NCBI RefSeq assembly: GCF_041296385.1
Contig: NC_091033.1
Span: forward strand, 10,868,001 to 10,932,000
Reading direction: 5' to 3'
From: Aphelocoma coerulescens
Lineage: Eukaryota > Chordata > Aves > Passeriformes > Corvidae
Length of the DNA stretch: 64,000 bases
The position numbers and the translations under genes are program-made. This document shows positions 17,733 to 24,079 of this stretch, one piece after another. The first letter of the stretch is position 1; each line of letters opens with the position of its first letter. The notes under the pieces were generated by a model. The model did no database searches and was not told the origin of the DNA. It worked only from the letters and a program-made list of their open reading frames with translations.

Positions 17733-17739
17733 TATAAAA
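17733..17739. promoter_or_regulatory. AT-rich core-promoter motif in the 3' LTR
   Basis: The minus strand reads TTTTATA and the plus strand TATAAAA. It lies roughly 330 bases into the LTR and about 200 bases before the poly(A) signal, the usual place of an LTR TATA element. As written it is the better TATA box on the plus strand, so antisense initiation is also possible. The twin copy is at 23743-23749. Confidence 0.45.
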
Positions 17740-17910
17740 GGGAGAAAATCCGGAATTCCAGAGAAGGAAAAACAAAGTCCAGCTCTCAGTCTCTCTCTCT
17801 CCGGAGAACAAGAAGCTGAAACAACTGGTCAAAAGCTGACTGGAAAGCAGCAAGCCGGGTGCTTCCTCGCTCTCCTCCCGCAGCTGAAAAAAAAACCTGC
17901 TATCTCTGTG

Positions 17911-17919
17911 TGACCTTGA
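17911..17919 (-). promoter_or_regulatory. NR5A/ERR-type site TCAAGGTCA in U3 (3' LTR)
   Basis: The minus strand reads TCAAGGTCA, the extended half-site bound by SF-1/LRH-1 (NR5A) and oestrogen-related receptors. It lies in U3 upstream of the presumed core promoter. The copy in the 5' LTR is at 23920-23928. Occupancy is inference. Confidence 0.55.
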
Positions 17920-18047
17920 ACAAGCTGCAAACTGCCCTGAAAAAGTTTTGCTCAGTTTTTTCCTTCCCCCTCTCAGGCTCAGTTTAGAGGCACAGAAAGG
18001 CACAAAAATTAATTTTGGGCATAGGCAGCGATATGGGATACACATCA

Positions 18048-18055
18048 TAACGTCA
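18048..18055 (-). promoter_or_regulatory. CRE-like motif TGACGTTA at the U3 edge (3' LTR)
   Basis: The minus strand reads TGACGTTA ten bases into the LTR. It holds the TGACG core of CREB/ATF sites. The copy in the 5' LTR is at 24057-24064. Confidence 0.4.
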
Positions 18056-18065
18056 CCCCAAGACA

Positions 18066-18080
18066 TTCCACCCCTTATCC
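18066..18080 (-). other. Polypurine tract of the provirus
   Basis: On the minus strand GGATAAGGGGTGGAA lies directly against the 3' LTR start (TGTC). This is the expected site for priming plus-strand DNA synthesis. Two T residues interrupt the purines, which is tolerated in several retroviruses. Confidence 0.75.
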
Positions 18081-18208
18081 CATATTGTTGGCTCAATGCC
18101 CAAACTAAGATATTCTAATTCTACACACACATTAATACATATATATATATACACAGCTATATACGAACAGTGACAGTGACAATCAGCAAGCAGGGGTATA
18201 CAAGCATT
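18081..18208 (-). other. Short non-coding segment between pol and the polypurine tract (no env)
   Basis: Only 128 bases separate the pol stop from the polypurine tract, so there is no room for an envelope gene and no env remnant. The segment includes a short AT dinucleotide repeat at about 18138-18152. Confidence 0.85.
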
Positions 18209-21200
18209 TCACACAACAATCAGATCTCCCTGTGGTACACAATGTGTTGTTCCGTCTTTCTGCATTACCCACCATGTGCAACCAGGTCCCTGAGCAAAGA
18301 CCACCCCACGGGTGGGTTTGTCTGCACTCGAGGCAGAATTTATCCACACAGGCTTTCCTAACAGACCTCTGACATGCACTACTGGGACCTTATCTCCATC
18401 TGTTGTATTCAGGGATTCAGATTGGGCTGGACCAGCTCTATTGGTGGAACCTCGGGTGTTAACTAACCAGGTGGCCTTTGCTAGATGCTGTTCCCAATTC
18501 TTGAAAGTTCCCCCACCTAGTGCCTTCAAAGTGGTTTTCAACAATCCATTGCACCGTTCCACTTTGCCTGCAGCTGGTGCATGGTATGGGATGTGGTACA
18601 CCCACTCAATGCCATGTTCTCTAGCCCAGGTGTTAATAAGGCTGTTCTTAAAATGAGTCCCATTGTCAGATTCAATTCTCTCAGGGGTGCCATGCCTCCA
18701 AAGGACTTGCTTTTCGAGGCCCAGGATGGTGTTCCGGGCCGTAGCGTGAGGCACAGGGTAGGTCTCCAGCCATCCTGTGGTGGCTTCTACCATTGTGAGC
18801 ACATGGCGCTTGCCTTGGCGGGTTTGAGGCAGTGTGATGTAATCAATCTGCCAGGCCTCCCCATACTTATATTTGGACCACCGCCCACCATACCACAGGG
18901 GCTTCACCCGCTTGGCCTGCTTGATCGCAGCGCATGTCTCACAGTCATGGATCACCTGGGAGATACTGTCCATGGTCAGATCCACCCCTCGGTCTCGTGC
19001 CCACTTATAGGTGGCATCTCTGCCCTGATGGCCTGAGGCATCATGGGCCCATCGAGCTAGGAACAACTCTCCCTTGTGTTTCCAGTCCAAGTCTACCTGT
19101 GACACTTCTATCTTTGCAGCCTGATCTACCTGCCTGTTGTTTTGGTGTTCTTCATTAGCCCTACTCTTGGGGACATGAGCATCTACATGGCGGACTTTCA
19201 CAACCAGCTTTCTTACTCGGGCAGCAATGTTTTTCCACTCTTCAGCAGCCCAGATTGGTTTTCCCCTACGTTGCCAATTAGCTTTTTCCCACTTTTCTAA
19301 CCATCCCCACAGAGCATTGGCTACCATCCATGAATCAGTGTAGAGGTAGAGCTTTGGCCACTTCTCCCTTTCAGCAATGTCCAGGGCTAGTTGAACAGCT
19401 TTGAGTTCAGCGAGTTGGCTTGATCCACCTTCTCCTTCAGTAGCTTCGGCAACCCGTCGTGTGGGACTCCATACGGCTGCTTTCCACTTTCGTTTCATCC
19501 CTACGATGCGACAAGAACCGTCGGTGAAAAGAGCGTAGCGTGTGTCTTCTGATGGCAGTTGGTTGTACGGTGGAGCTTCTTCAGCGCGTGTCACTTGTTC
19601 TTCTTCATCAGCGAGACCAAAGTTTTCACCTTCTGGCCAGTTTGTGATTATTTCCAAAATCCCAGGGCGATTCAATTTTCCAATACAGGCGCGCTGTGTG
19701 ATGAGAGCAATCCATTTGCTCCATGTGGCATTGGTGGCGTGGTGGGTAGAGGGAACCTCTGCTTTGAACATCCACCCCAGCACTGGTAGTCGGGGTGCCA
19801 GGAGGAGTTGTGCCTCAGTGCCAATTACCTCTGAGGCAGCTTTGATTCCTTCATAGGCTGCCAAGATTTCCTTCTCTGTTGGAGTGTAGTTGGCTTCAGA
19901 CCCTCTGTAGTTTCGGCTCCAAAATCCCAGTGGTCGACCTCGAGTCTCACCAGACACCTTCTGCCAAAGGCTCCAGGACAGGCCATTGTTCCCGGCTGCA
20001 GAGTAGAGCACGTTCTTCACTTCGGGTCCTGTCCTGACTGGGCCAAGGGCTACGGCGTGAGCGATTTCCTGCTTGATTTGGGCAAAAGCTTGTTGCTGTT
20101 CGGGGCCCCAATGGAAATCGTTCTTCTTGCGGGTAACCAGGTAGAGAGGGCTCACAATCTGGCTGTACTCAGGAATGTGCATCCTCCAAAAGCCTATGGC
20201 ACCTAGGAAAGCTTGTGTTTCCTTCTTGTTGGTTGGTGGAGACATTGCAGTGATCTTATTGATGACCTCAGCGGGAATCTGACGCCGTCCATCTTGCCAC
20301 TTCACTCCCAGGAACTGGATCTCTCGGGCAGGTCCCTTGACTTTGCTCTTCTTGATGGCGAAACCAGCTTCCAGGAGAATCCGGATAACTTTCTCTCCTT
20401 TATCAAACACTTCTGCTGCAGTGTTCCCCCACACAATGATGTCATCAATGTACTGCAAATGTTCTGGAGCCTCACCCTTTTCTAGTGCAATCTGGATTAG
20501 TCCATGGCAGATGGTGGGACTGTGCTTCCACCCCTGGGGCAGTCGGTTCCAGGTATACTGCACACCCCTCCAGGTGAAAGCAAACTGAGGCCTGCACTCT
20601 GCTGCCAGAGGAATGGAGAAAAATGCATTGGCAATGTCAATAGTAGCATACCACTTCGCTGCTTTGGACTCTAGCTCATACTGGAGCTCCAACATGTCCG
20701 GCACAGCAGCGCTCAGTGGTGGAGTCACTTCATTCAAGGCACGATAGTCCACAGTCAATCTCCATTCTCCTTCAGATTTGCGCACAGGCCAAATGGGACT
20801 ATTGAAGGGTGAGTGGGTCTTGCTGACCACCCCTTGGCTCTCCAGCTCACGGATCATCTTGTGGATGGGAATCACAGCATCTCGAGTTGTCCGGTACTGT
20901 CGGCGATGCACTGTCGAGGTAGCAATTGGTACTTTTTGTTCTTCCACCTTCAGAAGGCCGACTGCAGACGGGTTTTCTGATAGCCCAGGCAAAGTGTTCA
21001 ATTGCTTACTGCCCTCTGTCTCCACAGCAGCTATTCCAAAAGCCCACTTGAGTCCCTTTGGGTCTCTAAAATACCCGTTCCGGAGGAAGTCTATGCCCAA
21101 AATGCACGGGGCCTCTGGGCCAGTCACAATGAGATGCTTCTTCCACTCAGTTCCAGTCAGGCTCACCTCAGCTTCCACCAAGGTCAAATTTTGTGATCCA

Positions 21201-21385
21201 CCCGTTACACCAGAAATAGAAACAGATTCTACCCCCACATGCTGCGATGGAATTATTGTACACTGCGCACCAGTGTCAACCAAGGCATCATATTTTTGTG
21301 GTTCTGATGTACCAGGCCAACGAATCCACACAGTCCAAAAAACGCGGTTTTCCCTGACCTCTACCTGGCTAGAGGCAGGGCCCCT
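18209..21385 (-). CDS. pol: ERV-L-like Pol: protease, reverse transcriptase, RNase H, integrase
   Basis: The frame is open from the codon after the gag UAG to the stop at 18209. Residues below are counted from a GTG at 21331; no convincing ATG exists near the start, so expression most likely comes from readthrough of the gag stop. Protease has VDTGAQ (D19) and ILGIDF. Reverse transcriptase has D232 in TIDIANAFF and YIDD at 294-297. RNase H has D604, E642, D666 and D736. Integrase has the zinc-binding H763, H768, C797, C800 and the catalytic D830, D889, E925 with 35 residues between the last two. The C terminus resembles an integrase SH3-like end; no dUTPase follows. All catalytic residues are present and no frameshift is seen, so the enzymes are probably functional. 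The frame is the same as gag. Confidence 0.96.
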   Translation of the reverse strand, partial: RGPASSQVEVRENRVFWTVWIRWPGTSEPQKYDALVDTGAQCTIIPSQHVGVESVSISGVTGGSQNLTLVEAEVSLTGTEWKKHLIVTGPEAPCILGIDFLRNGYFRDPKGLKWAFGIAAVETEGSKQLNTLPGLSENPSAVGLLKVEEQKVPIATSTVHRRQYRTTRDAVIPIHKMIRELESQGVVSKTHSPFNSPIWPVRKSEGEWRLTVDYRALNEVTPPLSAAVPDMLELQYELESKAAKWYATIDIANAFFSIPLAAECRPQFAFTWRGVQYTWNRLPQGWKHSPTICHGLIQIALEKGEAPEHLQYIDDIIVWGNTAAEVFDKGEKVIRILLEAGFAIKKSKVKGPAREIQFLGVKWQDGRRQIPAEVINKITAMSPPTNKKETQAFLGAIGFWRMHIPEYSQIVSPLYLVTRKKNDFHWGPEQQQAFAQIKQEIAHAVALGPVRTGPEVKNVLYSAAGNNGLSWSLWQKVSGETRGRPLGFWSRNYRGSEANYTPTEKEILAAYEGIKAASEVIGTEAQLLLAPRLPVLGWMFKAEVPSTHHATNATWSKWIALITQRACIGKLNRPGILEIITNWPEGENFGLADEEEQVTRAEEAPPYNQLPSEDTRYALFTDGSCRIVGMKRKWKAAVWSPTRRVAEATEGEGGSSQLAELKAVQLALDIAEREKWPKLYLYTDSWMVANALWGWLEKWEKANWQRRGKPIWAAEEWKNIAARVRKLVVKVRHVDAHVPKSRANEEHQNNRQVDQAAKIEVSQVDLDWKHKGELFLARWAHDASGHQGRDATYKWARDRGVDLTMDSISQVIHDCETCAAIKQAKRVKPLWYGGRWSKYKYGEAWQIDYITLPQTRQGKRHVLTMVEATTGWLETYPVPHATARNTILGLEKQVLWRHGTPERIESDNGTHFKNSLINTWAREHGIEWVYHIPYHAPAAGKVERCNGLLKTTLKALGGGTFKNWEQHLAKATWLVNTRGSTNRAGPAQSESLNTTDGDKVPVVHVRGLLGKPVWINSASSADKPTRGVVFAQGPGCTWWVMQKDGTTHCVPQGDLIVV

Positions 21386-21392
21386 CTATGCC
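21367..21392 (-). promoter_or_regulatory. Predicted hairpin containing the gag UAG codon
   Basis: On the minus strand UAGAGG (21388-21383) pairs with CCUCUA (21375-21370) around a 7-base loop. Below it, GGC (21392-21390) pairs with GCC (21369-21367), leaving one bulged A, and an outer CC/GG pair follows across an A-A mismatch. The gag stop codon itself forms the middle of the stem. A role in recoding is inference; gammaretroviruses use a structure downstream of the stop instead. Confidence 0.5.
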
Positions 21393-23317
21393 TGGTTATC
21401 CTTCTTTCCCTGGGCCTGTATCTTAGAGGTTCCCTCATGGGAATTGGACATGCCATCGTCTTTTCCATCATTTCCAGCAGTTTGGCTACAGGCAACTGGA
21501 GCTACTTCCTTTTTGGTAGATCCTCCTTTCTGAGACTTGCGCTCCTTCAATTCACTCACTCGTGCTGCCAGAGCAGAAGTGGGTTGTCCACCCCACTTCC
21601 TCATGTTTTCCCCACTGTCACACAGGAAATTCCACAGCTCACTTCGTGGGATGTGCCTTCTCTCTGGGGAACGTCCGCGGAGAAGGCACTCTTTAATCTC
21701 CTGGTGATTCTTCTCCATCTTATCTTCCATTTTCTGCATACGTGTTTCCACAGCTGCGATTCTTGCATGTGTTGGGCCATGCACAGAGTCTGCATATGCT
21801 CGGAGCTTCACTGCCATATCCTTCACAGTCTCATTTGCACCGTAGTCCGGTTTCATTATTGCTAAAGCAGAAGCGTATTCTGGTGGCCCAAGGTGTATGA
21901 GTTTTCGCCACATGTATGGAATAACTCTGGCCCGGTCTGGACTCCTCAATCCTGGGTCATTTGCAAAGACAACCTCTACCACCCCTAGTTCTCTCAGGCG
22001 TTGGATCCCTTGCTCTATGGTCTTCCATGGGGTTTGCTGCATGTAGAGATCATCTCCACACATATATCTTTCAGCCACGCCTGTTAAAACTCGTCTCCAG
22101 ACACTGGTAGAATCAGCCCCCCTTTTCATCGCTTGGTCGATCACTGGATCATGTGACAGGGATCCCAAATGCCTCGCTTCAGCACCGTCCAGCATCACAT
22201 CATCACCTGCCGCATCCCAAATACGGACCATCCAACTTATTATGGATTCGTCGGACCGTCGGGTGTAATCCTTTCTTAGGCTGTGAAGGTCCTTTATGGA
22301 CATGGACTCAGTAATGGTTTCTGTGCCTGAGTCAGATGGTGGTTTTGAGGTTCCTTCCCCTGCATCTTTTGAGGTCCCTTCCCCTCCATTATCCTCATCT
22401 TTCACTGGGCGATCAGTTTTGGTTATGTGCTTTTTCCTTGTAACAGGAGCCACTGTCAGTGGCTTAGACTCTCCATCTGGTTTGGGCTTGCTGTCTGGTT
22501 TATCTGCAGCCTGAGTGACTGGGGTATCTGCAGGCTTTGCTGATTTATCTTCCTGTCTCTCTACCATTACATGCTGCAGTGTGCGATAGGCATATGCCAA
22601 AGCCCAACATATTGCAAGGAGCTTGTTCTCATTGGAATTGTCATTATATTTCTCTTTCAGATATTTCGCCACCTCAGCTGGTTTCTGAACTTGTTCAGGG
22701 GGAAACTTGCAAACCATTGGGTCAGAGAATTTCTTCAAGATTTGGCCCATATCCTCCCATTCCCCACACCACTCAGGATGTTCCACCTCTGGGTCAGGTG
22801 TCTCAGCAGTCACCCTGGAAATCTGAGCTCTCATTCTAGACAAGCTGCGAGACATATGGAGGAAGCTTAGGAGATACAATACCACGAAGATGATGTCTTT
22901 AACATCCAGGGGAAACTGAACATTCTCAAAAGATAACTTATCAAATTTAAAGGGAAGGGAAACCTCGTCTCCTCCTCCTCTAACAATCTGGGTGCAATTA
23001 CTAATAAATTCCCAAAACAGGCTACTGAAGCTAGGACTGGGGTTAGGACGGAGAAACCACTTATCATACACACTCCGAACAGCTGCCCGTACCTCTGTCA
23101 ACTTCTTATAAATCATTATCACCGAGCACAGCAAGATAGAAATCCTGATTCGTCTCCCTGCTCTGTAAAATTTACATATCAGGGACAAGATTTGAGCAAG
23201 TTGTGGATAGGCAAACAACCCTAGGGACCAAAAAAAAACCAGTACCTCAATGAAGCCTAAGGACCAAAAAGACATGAGTACATCAAGCCAGAGAGACATT
23301 ATGAACTCAACCACCAT
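21386..23317 (-). CDS. gag: ERV-L-like Gag with hydrophobic, membrane-type N terminus
   Basis: The first ATG in the open frame (23317) has an excellent Kozak context (ATCACCATGGT) and gives 643 residues; the frame is open a little further upstream but only through non-ATG codons. Residues 1-75 are very hydrophobic (FIMSLWLDVLMSFWSLGFIE and on) and could hold two or three membrane helices; another segment is near 141-155 (DIIFVVLYLLSFLHM). A charged, low-complexity linker with GEGTSK repeats spans about 255-340. The following helical region (340-520) is the likely capsid, then a coiled coil (about 517-547) and a basic end. The RSELWNFLCDSGENMRKW block resembles ERV-L Gags. No CCHC zinc knuckle is present. 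It ends in UAG, directly followed by pol in the same frame. Confidence 0.9.
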   Translation of the reverse strand: MVVEFIMSLWLDVLMSFWSLGFIEVLVFFWSLGLFAYPQLAQILSLICKFYRAGRRIRISILLCSVIMIYKKLTEVRAAVRSVYDKWFLRPNPSPSFSSLFWEFISNCTQIVRGGGDEVSLPFKFDKLSFENVQFPLDVKDIIFVVLYLLSFLHMSRSLSRMRAQISRVTAETPDPEVEHPEWCGEWEDMGQILKKFSDPMVCKFPPEQVQKPAEVAKYLKEKYNDNSNENKLLAICWALAYAYRTLQHVMVERQEDKSAKPADTPVTQAADKPDSKPKPDGESKPLTVAPVTRKKHITKTDRPVKDEDNGGEGTSKDAGEGTSKPPSDSGTETITESMSIKDLHSLRKDYTRRSDESIISWMVRIWDAAGDDVMLDGAEARHLGSLSHDPVIDQAMKRGADSTSVWRRVLTGVAERYMCGDDLYMQQTPWKTIEQGIQRLRELGVVEVVFANDPGLRSPDRARVIPYMWRKLIHLGPPEYASALAIMKPDYGANETVKDMAVKLRAYADSVHGPTHARIAAVETRMQKMEDKMEKNHQEIKECLLRGRSPERRHIPRSELWNFLCDSGENMRKWGGQPTSALAARVSELKERKSQKGGSTKKEVAPVACSQTAGNDGKDDGMSNSHEGTSKIQAQGKKDNQA

Positions 23318-23422
23318 GGTGATTACTTTACCCCAACACAGAATAAGCAAATTCAAACCAAAATGTAATTAGCACCGTTTTTTCACTTTCCTTCGAGCCA
23401 CGCAGTTGGGCGCCACTAAATT
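23318..23422 (-). other. Proviral leader between 5' LTR and gag
   Basis: The leader is only about 105 bases and includes the primer-binding site. It has no other start codon in a strong context. Because it is so short, any RNA packaging signal probably extends into gag. Confidence 0.75.
23398..23415 (-). other. Primer-binding site, lysine-tRNA-like, set 7 bases from the LTR
   Basis: On the minus strand TGGCGCCCAACTGCGTGG begins 7 bases after the LTR end. Its first 11 bases equal the complement of the 3' end of tRNA-Lys(1,2); the last seven do not match that tRNA. The usual gap is two or three bases. The identity of the primer tRNA therefore remains open. Confidence 0.65.
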
Positions 23423-24074
23423 TGTTCCGGTTTGGCCAAATTTAGAAATATATCCTCTGAGAGAAGGCACAGCTACCCCTTTCCCCCCAGGTTCGGGAAA
23501 AAATAAATTTTCCTCGAAGGAAAGTGAAGAAGATAAAACTATTTATTTACCAAACACACGGGAAAAGGAAAATAAGGCTAAATAATAAAATGTTTCACTG
23601 TGGAGGAAAAAAAAAACCTGGGAAAGTGTTAAGAGTCCTCCCTTTGGTCTCCTCGGCGCTGGGGCTTGGGCCAGGGCCAGGCCCTCTGTGCCCGGTGGAA
23701 AGTCCTCCCGATGTGCTCTGAGGTTGAAAAAAAACAGTCCAGTATAAAAGGGAGAAAATCCGGAATTCCAGAGAAGGAAAAACAAAGTCCAGCTCTCAGT
23801 CTCTCTCTCTCCGGAGAACAAGAAGCTGAAACAACTGGTCAAAAGCTGACTGGAAAGCAGCAAGCCGGGTGCTTCCTCGCTCTCCTCCCGCAGCTGAAAA
23901 AAAACCTGCTATCTCTGTGTGACCTTGAACAAGCTGCAAACTGCCCTGAAAAAGTTTTGCTCAGTTTTTTCCTTCCCCCTCTCAGGCTCAGTTTAGAGGC
24001 ACAGAAAGGCACAAAAATTAATTTTGGGCATAGGCAGCGATATGGGATACACATCATAACGTCACCCCAAGACA
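23423..24074 (-). repeat. 5' LTR of the provirus
   Basis: This 652-base LTR matches the 3' LTR base for base apart from an A8 run in place of A9. It carries the same CRE-like motif (24057-24064), TCAAGGTCA (23920-23928), AT-rich core (23743-23749) and AATAAA (23542-23547). It is the proviral promoter and drives leftward transcription through gag and pol. Confidence 0.97.
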
Positions 24075-24079
24075 CCATG
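24075..24079. repeat. Right target-site duplication of the provirus
   Basis: CCATG directly follows the right LTR and equals the five bases at 17408-17412. Confidence 0.92.

Larger units (their letters stand above)
17413..18065 (-). repeat. 3' LTR of the provirus
   Basis: This 653-base LTR reads, on the minus strand, from TGTCTTGGGG to CCGGAACA. It is identical to the 5' LTR except for one extra A in an A9 run (A8 in the other). It contains a CRE-like TGACGTTA near the U3 start, TCAAGGTCA in U3, an AT-rich TTTTATAC core, and an AATAAA signal in the last quarter. Transcription starting here would run leftward toward the GATA5 3' end. Confidence 0.97.
17413..24074 (-). mobile_element. Full-length, very young ERV-L-like endogenous retrovirus (env-less)
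   Basis: A 6662-base provirus runs on the minus strand: 5' LTR 23423-24074, leader with primer-binding site, gag 21386-23317, pol 18209-21385, a short non-coding segment, polypurine tract, 3' LTR 17413-18065. LTR ends are TG...CA, and a 5-bp CCATG duplication flanks the element. Pol order is protease, RT, RNase H, integrase, and the RT (YIDD) and integrase resemble avian ERV-L elements. No env or dUTPase domain is present, and none of the proviral frames shows a disabling change other than the gag/pol UAG, which is probably a normal feature. LTRs differ by one homopolymer base. The element lies about 10 kb downstream of GATA5 in opposite orientation. The ERV-L assignment is from protein motifs; a pol phylogeny would settle it. 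Confidence 0.95.

Noticed and set aside
18312..21865. Plus-strand open frames inside the provirus
   Set aside because: They are shadows of gag and pol and resemble no known antisense protein.
23318..23356. Upstream extension of gag to a TTG codon
   Set aside because: The extension lacks an ATG, while the ATG at 23317 has a near-perfect Kozak context.
17413..24074. Provirus as an alpha- or gammaretrovirus
   Set aside because: There is no env, no CCHC box and no alpharetroviral protease arrangement. The same-frame UAG is gamma-like, but RT, integrase and Gag motifs fit ERV-L better.
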